Below are positions 24,497 through 32,954 of a stretch of 64,000 bases of DNA, in pieces. Both the position numbers and the translations under genes were made by a program. The notes beneath the pieces were generated by a model that searched no databases, had not been told where the DNA came from, and saw only the letters and a program-made list of their open reading frames with translations. This DNA comes from Parachryseolinea silvisoli (GTDB lineage Bacteria > Bacteroidota > Bacteroidia > Cytophagales > Cyclobacteriaceae), in contig NZ_JAIOAO010000002.1 in the NCBI RefSeq assembly GCF_021190955.1, positions 1,426,001 through 1,490,000 of the forward strand, read 5' to 3'. Numbering within the stretch: position 1 is the stretch's first letter; each line of letters begins with the position of its first letter.

Positions 24497-27445
24497 TCAC
24501 ACCACACGTCCCACCTGTTCCAAAAACGCAGTAATATCTTCCTCCGGCGTCAACCCCAACTTCTTCCGCAACCTATACCGTGCCATCTTCACACTCGTCT
24601 GTGAAATGCTCATCGCCGCTGCAATATCCTTTGTAGCAATACCAATCCGATACAATGCACACAACCGCAGGTCATTATTCGTCAGCTCCGGATAACTGGT
24701 TTTCAACGTATCCAGAAATCGCCCATGCACCCGCGAGAAGTGCAACGTAAACTCCATCCACTCCTTCTCCGGACTAAAGTTATAATTGATCAACTGCACC
24801 AACTGCCGAAAGTCCCGCAAGTTGCCCGATCGCGGACTACGCAACAGATCCTTAAGCTTCGTCTTAAGGTCATCCAGCAATCGATTCTTCTGAATGATCA
24901 ACAACGTCGACCCCGTCAGCTCCTGACTCTTGGCCGCCAGCTCGTCATTCAGCTGCTGATTAACAAACTGTGCATGCCTCCGCTCCGTCTCTAACAATTG
25001 TTTATTCTTCGCCTCGATCTCCGTAGTACGCTGCGCCACCAACTGCGCCAGCGCGTGCTGCCGTCGATGCAGGTTGTTGATCTGCAAGTGATAGGCGGCG
25101 TACAGCCCGCCGGTAACAATCAACCCCAGCAGCACGGTAAACCACGCAGTCCTCCAAAACGGCGGCATAATCACAATACGCAACGAAGCATACTGCTCAT
25201 TCCACACACCGTCATTGTTTGAAGCCTTCACCTGAAACGTATACGTCCCCGGATCGAGGTTTGTATACGTAGCTGTATTGACAGACCCTGCCTGAATCCA
25301 ATCCTGATCAAAAGGCTCCAGCCGATAGGCATAACAATTCTTGTCGGAGTGACTAAAGCTCAACGCCGCAAAGCGCAGGCTGAACATGGACTGCGTGTGG
25401 TTTAGCATTACTTCATTCGTCTCGTCCATCGCCGGCCGCAGCGGTTTGTTAAAAACCTGAAAGTCCGTAATCACCACCGGTGGCACAAAAGTGTTCTCAC
25501 GTATATGATGCGGCAGGAACGACGTCACTCCCGCAATACTCCCAAAATAGAGTCGTCCATCACCATCGGCATACCGTGCGCCGATATTAAACTCAGCACT
25601 GGCAAGCCCCGAATGGGTGTCGAAGTTCTTAAACGTTTTCTTTTGCACATCAAACCGCGACAACCCCCGGTTGGTACTGATCCAAAGAAAGCCCTGCTCG
25701 TCTTCCAGTATACCACACACAATATTACCGGCCAATCCATCTTCCTCCTGAAAACTGGTAAACGTATTGGTCCGATAATCATAGCGATTGATGCCCCCGC
25801 CATGCGTTCCGAACCATACGTTCTTTTCACGGTCTTCATAAATACAAACAATGTTGTCGCTGCTAATACCACCCGTGCCATCGTCGTGATAATAGGCCAT
25901 AAATGTACTGTCGCGTTCCTGAAATACATTCAGTCCCGACACCGTCCCCACCCACAACCGACCGCGGCTGTCGCGAAAGATGCAGCGTATGGTATTGGAG
26001 CTGATCGTACGCTCGTCTTTCAGCGTATTGGTAAAAGATTGGAAGGTATTCGTACGCGTATCGAATACTTGCAGACCTCCATGGTTCGTGCCGATCCACA
26101 TCCGATCGCCTTCGGGATATAAGGCCCACACACTGTTGTCGGTTAACCCATTACGCTTGTTGTACGTGGTAAATGTTCCTATCGCTAAATTTAAAACGGA
26201 CAGTCCTCCCGTGTAGGTTCCGATATACATTCGTCCATTCGATTGGCTGAGGCAAAGCACGGTATTATCGGCCAGGCCGCCTGGCCGCTTCTTATAATAC
26301 GTAGTAACATCACCTTCCTTTTGCACGAGCCCGCCACCATCCGTACCGAACCACAGATTTCCATCGGCACGATGGATGGCCAGCACCGAGTTGCTTTCAT
26401 CCGCGTGCTTAACCTCTGCGTACGGCATCCGCTGCGTAAAAGCCGTGTCGGTCTTGTCAAATAAATAAACCCCACCCCGGTAGGTGCCCAGCCACATATC
26501 ACCTTTGGTGTCCCGACAAAACGAGAGCACCACGTCCGTACCGTCGCGCACAGGCCCATCGTGTAACGGCAACGCGACGTCGGCCTGCTGGTCGAGCAAG
26601 AAAGCGCCGCCTTGATCCGTACCCACCCACAAATTGCCACCGGCATCTTCGCCTAACGCGCGTATAGGGTACCGGTGCTGCAAGGCTTTATACAGGCGAA
26701 AAGAGGAGGGAGCATCATAGCGAAGTAACGTACCATCTTCCCGCCCCACCCACACGTGGCCTTCGCTGTCGCGGCGTATAGCCGTGATAGGCGACCGGCC
26801 AATAGCGTCGGGGTAATTCGTCAGGATAGGGATAAAGCGTTTTGTGGAGGAGTCAAAGCGCAGCAACGTACCGACCGAAGTCCCCATCCACAATTGCCCC
26901 TGCCCGTCGCGACACAACGTACGCACCGAGTTAGCATTTTGAATACTGTCGTTTAACCGATAGTGATCCAGCGCACCGGTGCTGCGGTTAAACCGAAACA
27001 ACCCACCCGACGCGCCAATCCACAAATGCTCGTCGTCATCGCCTGCAACAATCGCCCATACTGGCCGCATTGCATAGCAGCTCCGTTCGGGGAAGTCATA
27101 ATTAGAAAAGGTATTCGTCTCACGGTGGTAACGCGACAGTCCTGCGCGTGTACCAAACCATAAGTTCTTGTCGTGGTCTTCATAGGCAGCATACACATCA
27201 CTACTCGCCAATGAAGTGCTATCCGTCGAACGATTTTTAAAAACAGAAAAGCCCGTGCCGTCGTACTTGTTCAGCCCGTTCTGCGTACCGAACCACATAA
27301 AGCCACGACTGTCCTGAAAAATGGTATTGACCGTATTCTGCGACAGGCCGGCTTCAATGGAAAGCTGCTGCCACCGGGTGGATTGTGCCGGGCTGTGCGA
27401 CGCAAAAAGCCATAGCGTGATGGATACGAGCAACGTGTTGCGCAT
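24497..27445 (-). CDS. Propeller / Y_Y_Y / LuxR-type HTH one-component regulator
   Basis: Start taken at 27445 (MRNTLLVSITLWLFASHSPAQ, a signal peptide or anchor); the longer upstream frame is arginine-rich and unlikely. 982 residues: two seven-bladed propellers of Reg_prop repeats up to about residue 690 (repeated pattern GLSQNTVNTIFQDSRGFMWFGT and similar), a Y_Y_Y domain about 700-775 (NCYAYRLEPFDQDWIQAG), one TM helix about 790-810 (AWFTVLLGLIVTGGLYAAY), a coiled coil, and a C-terminal LuxR-like HTH (LTNNDLRLCALYRIGIATKDIAAAMSI). There is no kinase or receiver domain, so it is a one-component sensor of a periplasmic ligand, probably an oligosaccharide. It diverges from a GH5 gene that it may control. 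Confidence 0.88.
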   Translation of the reverse strand: MRNTLLVSITLWLFASHSPAQSTRWQQLSIEAGLSQNTVNTIFQDSRGFMWFGTQNGLNKYDGTGFSVFKNRSTDSTSLASSDVYAAYEDHDKNLWFGTRAGLSRYHRETNTFSNYDFPERSCYAMRPVWAIVAGDDDEHLWIGASGGLFRFNRSTGALDHYRLNDSIQNANSVRTLCRDGQGQLWMGTSVGTLLRFDSSTKRFIPILTNYPDAIGRSPITAIRRDSEGHVWVGREDGTLLRYDAPSSFRLYKALQHRYPIRALGEDAGGNLWVGTDQGGAFLLDQQADVALPLHDGPVRDGTDVVLSFCRDTKGDMWLGTYRGGVYLFDKTDTAFTQRMPYAEVKHADESNSVLAIHRADGNLWFGTDGGGLVQKEGDVTTYYKKRPGGLADNTVLCLSQSNGRMYIGTYTGGLSVLNLAIGTFTTYNKRNGLTDNSVWALYPEGDRMWIGTNHGGLQVFDTRTNTFQSFTNTLKDERTISSNTIRCIFRDSRGRLWVGTVSGLNVFQERDSTFMAYYHDDGTGGISSDNIVCIYEDREKNVWFGTHGGGINRYDYRTNTFTSFQEEDGLAGNIVCGILEDEQGFLWISTNRGLSRFDVQKKTFKNFDTHSGLASAEFNIGARYADGDGRLYFGSIAGVTSFLPHHIRENTFVPPVVITDFQVFNKPLRPAMDETNEVMLNHTQSMFSLRFAALSFSHSDKNCYAYRLEPFDQDWIQAGSVNTATYTNLDPGTYTFQVKASNNDGVWNEQYASLRIVIMPPFWRTAWFTVLLGLIVTGGLYAAYHLQINNLHRRQHALAQLVAQRTTEIEAKNKQLLETERRHAQFVNQQLNDELAAKSQELTGSTLLIIQKNRLLDDLKTKLKDLLRSPRSGNLRDFRQLVQLINYNFSPEKEWMEFTLHFSRVHGRFLDTLKTSYPELTNNDLRLCALYRIGIATKDIAAAMSISQTSVKMARYRLRKKLGLTPEEDITAFLEQVGRVV

Positions 27446-27488
27446 AGTAGGGCGGGGATTACGTCGGAAAAATAGAAAAAACAATGGC

Positions 27489-27503
27489 TGTGCGCGACGC
27501 ACA
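27489..27503. promoter_or_regulatory. Candidate operator in the regulator/GH5 divergent region
   Basis: A palindrome TGTGCG-CGA-CGCACA lies midway in the 156-bp region between the propeller regulator and the GH5 gene. Position fits an operator for the LuxR-type regulator, but no second copy is seen, so this is only a candidate. Confidence 0.3.
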
Positions 27504-27601
27504 CACGTCCGGAGCGAAAGGCACATGCCGAATGGCTTGTTTAGCCGGTAAGACGATGTTGGCAATTAATTTAGTATCATTGCTTTCCAACAATCAATCC
27601 C

Positions 27602-29368
27602 ATGATGAATCTGAAACACCTTGCCCTGCCGGGCATGCTGTTGCTGCTTGTCACTGTTACCCACGGCCAGGGCTTTTTAAAGGCACAAGACAAAAAGATC
27701 GTAAACGAAAAAGGCGAAGAAGTGATCCTGCGCGGCGTTGGCCTCGGTGGCTGGATGCTGCAAGAAGGCTACATGCTGCGTGTGCGTAGCAACGGCCAAC
27801 AGCAGCACGTCATTCGCCGTCGCCTTGAAGAGCTCGTCGGCAAAGAGCGCACCGACGCCTTCTATACCGCCTGGCTCACCAACCACACACGCAAAGCCGA
27901 CATCGACTCACTGGCCGCCTGGGGCTTCAACTCCGTGCGCCTGCCCATGCACTACAATCTGTATACCCTCCCCGTTGACCAGGAGCCCACCCCCGGCGGG
28001 AACACCTGGCTCGACCAGGGCTTTGCCATGACCGACAGCCTGCTGCAATGGTGCAAAGCCAACAAACTATACCTGATACTCGACCTGCACGCCGCCCCGG
28101 GCGGCCAGGGCAACGACGTAAACATCTCCGACCGCGATCCTGCCAAGCCCGCCCTTTGGCAAAGCATCCACAACCAACAAAAAACGATCGCCCTCTGGCA
28201 CAAGCTCGCCGAGCGCTACGCCAACGAACCATGGATCGGCGCCTACGACATCATCAATGAACCCAACTGGGGCTTTGAAACTCCCGACGACAAAAACGGC
28301 TGCGCCGAACAAAAGAACGAGCCCCTCAAAAAACTCATGGTCGACATCACCAACGCCATTCGCGAAGTAGACAAAAAACACATCATCATCATCGAAGGCA
28401 ACTGCTGGGGCAACAACTACAACGGCATCTTTCCCCCGTGGGATAACAACACCGTGGTAAGCTTTCACAAATACTGGAACAACAACGAAACAAAAGACAT
28501 CCAGAAATTCCTCGACATCCGCCAGCAGTACAACGTGCCCGTGTGGCTCGGCGAGTCGGGTGAAAACTCCAACGCCTGGTTCCGCGACGCCATCAACCTC
28601 ATGGAGACCAACCACATCGGTTGGGCCTGGTGGCCTTTCAAAAAACTGGGTGCCAACAACCCCCTCGAAGTAAAAGTACCCGCCGGCTACCAACAGATCC
28701 TCGACTACTGGGCCGACAAGGGCCCTAAGCCCACCGCAGAGGAGGCCCACACTGCCATCACCGCCCTCGCCGAAAACCTCAAGATCGAAAACAACGTCTA
28801 CCACCGCGACGTAGTCGACGCCATGATCCGACAGCCCCATAGTGACAAGGTTGTGCCGTTCAAACCCCACACCATTAATCAACCCATCGCCGCCACCGAC
28901 TACGACCTGGGCCGCAACCGCTATGCCTACTTCGACCTCGACACCGGCAACTATTATATCTCCAACGGCGGCACCCGCTCCACCGGCAACAAAGGCCACA
29001 CCTACCGGAACGACGGCGTCGACATCGCCCAGCAGGAAGGCAGCAATCCCGAAGTATACTATGTATCAAACATCGACGCCGGCGAGTGGCTGGAGTATAC
29101 TGTCACCATCCCTCAAGCAGGCAACTACACGGTGCTGGCAACAGCATCCGCCACCGCCTCTGGCGGCAAGGTATACGTAACTATAAACAAGACCATGACA
29201 AAGACCGCCGTCATACCGCACACAGGCAAACCCACCGATTGGAAGACCGTACCCATCGGCACCCTCCAGCTGGCTCAAGGCCCGAACGCCATACGGATAT
29301 ACGCGGTTGCCGGCGATTTCAACCTCAAAACTATAGAAGTAGTAAAAGATGTCCGGAAGAAGAAATAA
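27602..29368 (+). CDS. Secreted GH5-family glycoside hydrolase with C-terminal CBM6-like module
   Basis: 588 residues with a signal peptide (LLLLVTVTHGQG). Catalytic domain about 25-370: ILRGVGLGGWMLQEGYM at the first strand, FNSVRLPMHYNL, the acid/base Glu220 in YDIINEPNWGF and the nucleophile Glu318 in VWLGESGEN, followed by WAWWPFKK. This is the GH5 (clan A) layout, mainly beta-1,4- or beta-1,3-glucanase or mannanase activity. Residues about 450-585 form a CBM6-like beta-sandwich (VDIAQQEGSNPEVYYVSNIDAGEWLEYTVTIPQAGNYTV). No T9SS tail is seen, so it is periplasmic or surface-anchored by other means. It diverges from the propeller regulator and precedes a sialidase-like gene. Confidence 0.9.
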   Translation: MMNLKHLALPGMLLLLVTVTHGQGFLKAQDKKIVNEKGEEVILRGVGLGGWMLQEGYMLRVRSNGQQQHVIRRRLEELVGKERTDAFYTAWLTNHTRKADIDSLAAWGFNSVRLPMHYNLYTLPVDQEPTPGGNTWLDQGFAMTDSLLQWCKANKLYLILDLHAAPGGQGNDVNISDRDPAKPALWQSIHNQQKTIALWHKLAERYANEPWIGAYDIINEPNWGFETPDDKNGCAEQKNEPLKKLMVDITNAIREVDKKHIIIIEGNCWGNNYNGIFPPWDNNTVVSFHKYWNNNETKDIQKFLDIRQQYNVPVWLGESGENSNAWFRDAINLMETNHIGWAWWPFKKLGANNPLEVKVPAGYQQILDYWADKGPKPTAEEAHTAITALAENLKIENNVYHRDVVDAMIRQPHSDKVVPFKPHTINQPIAATDYDLGRNRYAYFDLDTGNYYISNGGTRSTGNKGHTYRNDGVDIAQQEGSNPEVYYVSNIDAGEWLEYTVTIPQAGNYTVLATASATASGGKVYVTINKTMTKTAVIPHTGKPTDWKTVPIGTLQLAQGPNAIRIYAVAGDFNLKTIEVVKDVRKKK

Positions 29369-29456
29369 CTAGTAATGCATCTGGCGTAATCTGGGTAACC
29401 ATACAAAACACATCATCCGTCGTCGCACGCAAAGGAATATTATTTGAGATTATAAG

Positions 29457-30590
29457 ATGATCGAAAGAAAAAGTAACAGCCACATATATCGTGCAGCATT
29501 AATATTAATCTGCTCGCTAACAGCAGCCACCACTGCCGCGCAACAAAAGAAGAGCGGTCTAGTCCCTGCCGGCGGCCCCTTCAAAGTCCTCAGCGCCACC
29601 ACAGAATATATCTTCGAGCAAGGCCCCTTCAAGTCCGTCCACGCCTCCACCGTAGTAGAGCTGCCCAACGGCAACATCGCCGCCGCCTGGTTCGGCGGTG
29701 ACCACGAAGGCGCCAGCGACGTCTGCATCTGGATGTCCATCCGCGACGAAAAGAAGGGCTGGTCCCGCCCGCTAAGAATTGCCGACGGCGTACAACCAGA
29801 CTATAAAACACAATACCCCTGCTGGAACCCCGTATTATTTCGCGTGGGCAAAAAGCTATACCTGCACTATAAAGTCGGCCCTAATCCCCGTGAGTGGTGG
29901 GCGCTGTATAGATTTTCCGACGACAACGGCCACAGCTGGTCCACTCCCGAGCCCATGCCCGAAGGTTTTCTCGGTCCCATCAAAAACAAACCCCTCCAAC
30001 TCTGGGACGGCACTATTTTATATCCCTCCAGCACCGAAAGCATAGACGAAAAACATTGGAACATTCACATCGAAGGATCCGACCCGGGCATGCAGGACTG
30101 GTGGTGGGTAGAGATTCCATGCGGCGATTTCCAGGTGATCCAGCCCACGCTGATGGAGGTTGGTCCCAGCGGACGTGGGGTGCGCCAGCGGCCCATCAGG
30201 CTTCTGGCCCGAAGCAAACACAATGTACTTTTCGAAAGCTGGTCACACGATGACGGCAGAACATGGTCATCCGTTCGTCCCACCAACATACCCAATCCCA
30301 ATTCCGGCGTCGACGCCGTGTCCTGGGGAGAGCGTCAGCTGCTTGTATACAATCCGTTGCCTGCGGGCAAAGCGTGGTGGGAGGGACGCTCAATACTCAA
30401 GCTGGCAGTATTAACACACGATAAAGCCGAAGACATCTATACCTTCGAAGATCATCCCATGGGTGAATACAGCTACCCTGCCATCATTGTCGGCAGCCAA
30501 GGTATAGTCCACATAACCTATACGGATGTTCGTTCCCGCATCAAATATGTTCGCATGGAGGTCGGAGTACCAGTATCAGTGGCAAAATGA
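29457..30590 (+). CDS. Sialidase-fold (BNR repeat) secreted protein
   Basis: 377 residues with an N-terminal signal peptide (ALILICSLTAATTAAQQ). It is a beta-propeller of the sialidase superfamily with two Asp-boxes, SDDNGHSWSTPEP near 160 and SHDDGRTWSSVRP near 264, and the opening HASTVVELPNGNIAAAWFGGDHEGASDV typical of the Bacteroidota 'exo-alpha-sialidase' group. Many of these are not true sialidases; the full Arg triad cannot be judged here. It lies 88 bp after GH5 on the same strand and may be part of the same glycan-degradation unit. Confidence 0.82.
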   Translation: MIERKSNSHIYRAALILICSLTAATTAAQQKKSGLVPAGGPFKVLSATTEYIFEQGPFKSVHASTVVELPNGNIAAAWFGGDHEGASDVCIWMSIRDEKKGWSRPLRIADGVQPDYKTQYPCWNPVLFRVGKKLYLHYKVGPNPREWWALYRFSDDNGHSWSTPEPMPEGFLGPIKNKPLQLWDGTILYPSSTESIDEKHWNIHIEGSDPGMQDWWWVEIPCGDFQVIQPTLMEVGPSGRGVRQRPIRLLARSKHNVLFESWSHDDGRTWSSVRPTNIPNPNSGVDAVSWGERQLLVYNPLPAGKAWWEGRSILKLAVLTHDKAEDIYTFEDHPMGEYSYPAIIVGSQGIVHITYTDVRSRIKYVRMEVGVPVSVAK

Positions 30591-30598
30591 CGCCAAAA

Positions 30599-30624
30599 GG
30601 CCGAAGGCCCCGCAGCCTCCGGCC
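30599..30624 (+). repeat. GC-rich hairpin repeat, copy 1
   Basis: GGCCGAAGGC followed by CCCGCA and CCTCCGGCC. The arms pair with one conserved A.C mismatch. It begins 8 bp after the sialidase-like stop codon and may act as its terminator. The same unit recurs at 30694 and 30798. Confidence 0.7.
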
Positions 30625-30693
30625 AGGCACCTATGCAGACCTGGCTGCACTGCCTACTGGTAAAAAATCCTGGAATAAAAAATTCTTAAAAGA

Positions 30694-30718
30694 GGCCGAA
30701 GGCAACAAGCCTCCGGCC
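30694..30718 (+). repeat. GC-rich hairpin repeat, copy 2
   Basis: GGCCGAAGGC, AACAA, GCCTCCGGCC, followed by CGGGCACACGTGCACTACTAGC, of which the CGGGC and GCACTACTAGC parts recur after copy 3. It lies 95 bp from copy 1. Confidence 0.75.
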
Positions 30719-30797
30719 CGGGCACACGTGCACTACTAGCATGCACAGTGCCCACCCCCTTATAATAATATGGTATCGAAAAAAGAATCGAAAAGAA

Positions 30798-30822
30798 GGC
30801 CGAAGGCGGCAGACCTCCGGCC
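30798..30822 (+). repeat. GC-rich hairpin repeat, copy 3
   Basis: GGCCGAAGGC, GGCAG, ACCTCCGGCC, again followed by CGGGC and GCACTACTAGC. It lies 104 bp from copy 2 and ends 22 bp from the stop codon of the minus-strand small gene. Confidence 0.75.
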
Positions 30823-30844
30823 CGGGCGCATCGGCACTACTAGC

Positions 30845-31138
30845 CTACCGTGCACCCAAAACAAAGACCGCCAGGGCACGCGTGGCACTTCCCCACAAAC
30901 TCTTCCGGACGTCGTTAAACAAACCGGCCACCCACTGCCACAGCGTTGCCCCGGGGCCTTCGTTATCGTAATGATTATTGATGAACTTAATAATTTCGAG
31001 GTGCCGCATCAGCATGTCAACCTCCCGGTTGAGTTGCGGCTGCGTCTTGTCTATATCCTGGCGGCTTAATTCTTTGGCCAGTGGCACCAGCTTCTCTAAA
31101 TATTCTCGCAGTAAAGGCGTATAATGAACATACTTCAT
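30845..31138 (-). CDS. Small helical protein of unknown family (paralogue A)
   Basis: 97 residues from the ATG at 31138 (MKYVHYTPLLREYLEKL). Residues 1-57 are helical and align without gaps to the neighbouring gene at 31332-31559, about 23 of 57 identical by eye (shared Y.T.L, AxE, RxD, KT.xQLN.EV, HL..IK). The C-terminal 40 residues (LWQWVAGLFNDVRKSLWGSATRALAVFV) are amphipathic or hydrophobic and absent from the paralogue. No known domain is recognised. It is flanked downstream by the GC-rich hairpin repeats. A role in a small toxin-antitoxin-like or regulatory unit is possible but unproven. Confidence 0.6.
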   Translation of the reverse strand: MKYVHYTPLLREYLEKLVPLAKELSRQDIDKTQPQLNREVDMLMRHLEIIKFINNHYDNEGPGATLWQWVAGLFNDVRKSLWGSATRALAVFVLGAR

Positions 31139-31331
31139 GAATGAAAAAATGTTAGCGTATAGGAAAAGAGTCGTTCTAAGGCTCCCATAGGAGAGCCCGT
31201 ACATAGGCATCCAACGCTGCGCATTGCAGCCGGCAATCGAAGTCTTTTCCCGCATAAACGCTCGGCCCACAGGCCGGGTGGCGCTAACACATTCGGGCTC
31301 CTTCGCGGTAATACTCAGAATTTTGTGCCCC

Positions 31332-31559
31332 TTAGTTAGAGCAAAGAGTGTTCAGATCCATAAACAGCAATGGAGGACTTGCCTCGCACAGACGGCTGTT
31401 CAGGTGTTTAATGGTATGTAGATGATTGATCAGGATTTCCACTTCTTCGTTTAGCTGTCCCCACGTTTTCGTTGCGTCTTCCCGGCCTATTTCTGCAGCA
31501 ATGGATAACATTAGCTTTAAATGATCTTGCATTAACGTCGTGTATCTAACGGTTTGCAT
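31332..31559 (-). CDS. Small helical protein of unknown family (paralogue B)
   Basis: 75 residues (MQTVRYTTLMQDHLKLML). It is the upstream member of a tandem pair with the gene at 30845-31138, with about 40 percent identity over the first 57 residues and a different short tail ending in CSN. The conserved core predicts two long amphipathic helices. The parallel survival of two diverged copies argues that these are real genes and not chance frames. No signal peptide, metal site or known motif is visible. Confidence 0.6.
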   Translation of the reverse strand: MQTVRYTTLMQDHLKLMLSIAAEIGREDATKTWGQLNEEVEILINHLHTIKHLNSRLCEASPPLLFMDLNTLCSN

Positions 31560-31941
31560 ATGTATTCAAAATTTGAATTAGTAGATTGGTCTCATAAACG
31601 GGTGTTTAATAGTGATTTTTTTACCAGTATGTTGTGGGATTGCTCCTATGGCGGTGCTTGCTCGTTATGCGGCAGTTGTGTGTTTCTGAGGAGTGTTTTT
31701 GTGGATATAGCGATAATCATAATCTCTGTTTTTTAATAATAATGTAAAGTAAATAATCACTCGCAATCTCTTCAAGTATTTCGCAACATAGTATAGCGCA
31801 TCTTGAGAATATATTATACCCTAAACTATTCTTCTACCTTTTCATTTACCTTGACTCTATAAAATTGAAAGAACAGCCAGGCAGGCCCCCAACTTGCGCA
31901 GTACCTTCTTATCGATTTCTAAAACTAAACTGCTCCAAGCG
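31560..31941. other. AT-rich intergenic region
   Basis: 382 bp, clearly richer in A and T than the flanking DNA. It must contain the promoter of the small paralogue genes (minus) and of the XRE gene (plus). A 60-codon open frame at about 31554-31736 is Cys- and Val-rich but overlaps the promoter zone and has no support. No repeat or RNA fold stands out. Confidence 0.4.
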
Positions 31942-32202
31942 ATGAAAGAAGAAGACATCCTGCTCCAGCAATTTGCCAATCGTATAGCCCGCATCTTCAA
32001 AGACCTACGAAAGCAAAAAGGCCTTCCCAGCTACGAGTCCTTCGCCTTCGTACACGACTTACCCCGCGCCCAATACTGGCGCGTCGAAGACGGCAAATCC
32101 AACCTAACCCTCCGCACCATCGCCAAGCTCCTCGCCATTCACAACCTAACCATAGACGAATTTGCTGAATTATTGGCCAACGACCAGGAGCAAACCCCGT
32201 AG
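31942..32202 (+). CDS. Small XRE-family HTH regulator
   Basis: 86 residues from the ATG at 31942 (MKEEDILLQQFANRIARIFKDLRKQKG); an upstream in-frame TTG adds nothing recognisable. The protein is one helix-turn-helix domain: FANRIARIFKDLRKQKGLPSYESFAF, then RAQYWRVEDGKSNLTLRTIAKLLAIHNLTIDEFAELL, close to the Cro/C1 (XRE) pattern in which WRVEDGKSNLTL is the recognition-helix turn. It could control the neighbouring small genes or act on unlinked targets. Confidence 0.8.
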   Translation: MKEEDILLQQFANRIARIFKDLRKQKGLPSYESFAFVHDLPRAQYWRVEDGKSNLTLRTIAKLLAIHNLTIDEFAELLANDQEQTP

Positions 32203-32954
32203 GTATAACTGCTTCGAGATGCAGAGACCCGTCAGCGTGCCGATCTTACTTATCGAGGCGCCAGCCATGGGCCATCTTCAACTACGCAAGCCGTTACGCT
32301 CTGATGCCTTTTTTGCCCGAAAAAGTTATTTTTTGTTGCTCAAAATGCTGATAATTAATTCATTGCACGTTTATGAATAGTGCAATTGCATCTTTTTATG
32401 AAAGATATGTTGACCCGTCAAATTACGATACGACCCCAGGACATCGCTGTTTCCATATGGGAGCTGAAGCCCATGGAACTGGCGGGAGGATACTGTAAGT
32501 ATACTTTAAGTATACTTTATGTATGCTTTATCCCTACTGTTGGTCCGGCTAGTCCTGGATGCTATCAGACCTGCAAATTTGAGTTTTTCGTAAGGCGCTA
32601 AGGATGCCCCAGTGTGGCTTTGGCTATTGATGACCGGTTCTACTGTTTGATAAGTCCAATCTGCCTTCATTTTTCAATACTGGAATGTTAAGAAGCTTGC
32701 ATGTTGGTTTACGCTGCAAACAGTAAGCATGTAAGATTTCATCCAATAAACAAATTTCACCTGAAAGGAATCACTTCATCGCTTAAAAAGGTCTTCCCAG
32801 CGATACGGTAGTCTTTAGCAAGCGGGTTTATAGACGTCGACGCGTTAAATCGTTCATGCATATTACCTCAGATTGAGGACAAAACACGCCCAGAGGTAAA
32901 CCAGGGTTTGTCGATCACTTACTTTTAAACGATTTTCCATATCCAATACCTGGT
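32203..32954. other. Long gene-poor region
   Basis: 752 bp with no convincing gene. It contains a three-unit 11-bp tandem repeat (32498-32530) inside a weak open frame (32380-32601, GTG start) whose early part, LTRQITIRPQDIAV, recalls a Bacteroidota winged-helix family but degrades at once. This may be the relic of a lost gene. The last 200 bp probably contain the promoter of the OmpA-family gene. Confidence 0.4.
32498..32530 (+). repeat. 11-bp tandem repeat, three units
   Basis: AGTATACTTTA, AGTATACTTTA, TGTATGCTTTA in direct tandem. The unit length equals about one helical turn, so the copies lie on the same DNA face, as in iterons or multiple operator sites. Confidence 0.7.

Noticed and set aside
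31139-31331. An N-terminal extension of paralogue A to 31270
   Set aside because: The extra 44 residues have no counterpart in paralogue B, and the ATG at 31138 aligns exactly with the start of paralogue B.
31554-31736. A 60-codon frame with Cys-rich text (CSYGGACSLCGSC) that looked like a bacteriocin precursor
   Set aside because: It overlaps the start of the small paralogue gene, has no leader or cleavage site and no modification genes nearby.
32380-32601. A 73-codon GTG-start frame with LTRQITIRPQDIAV near its start
   Set aside because: Similarity to a winged-helix family is from memory and stops after about 12 residues; the rest spans tandem repeats. It is reported only as a possible relic.
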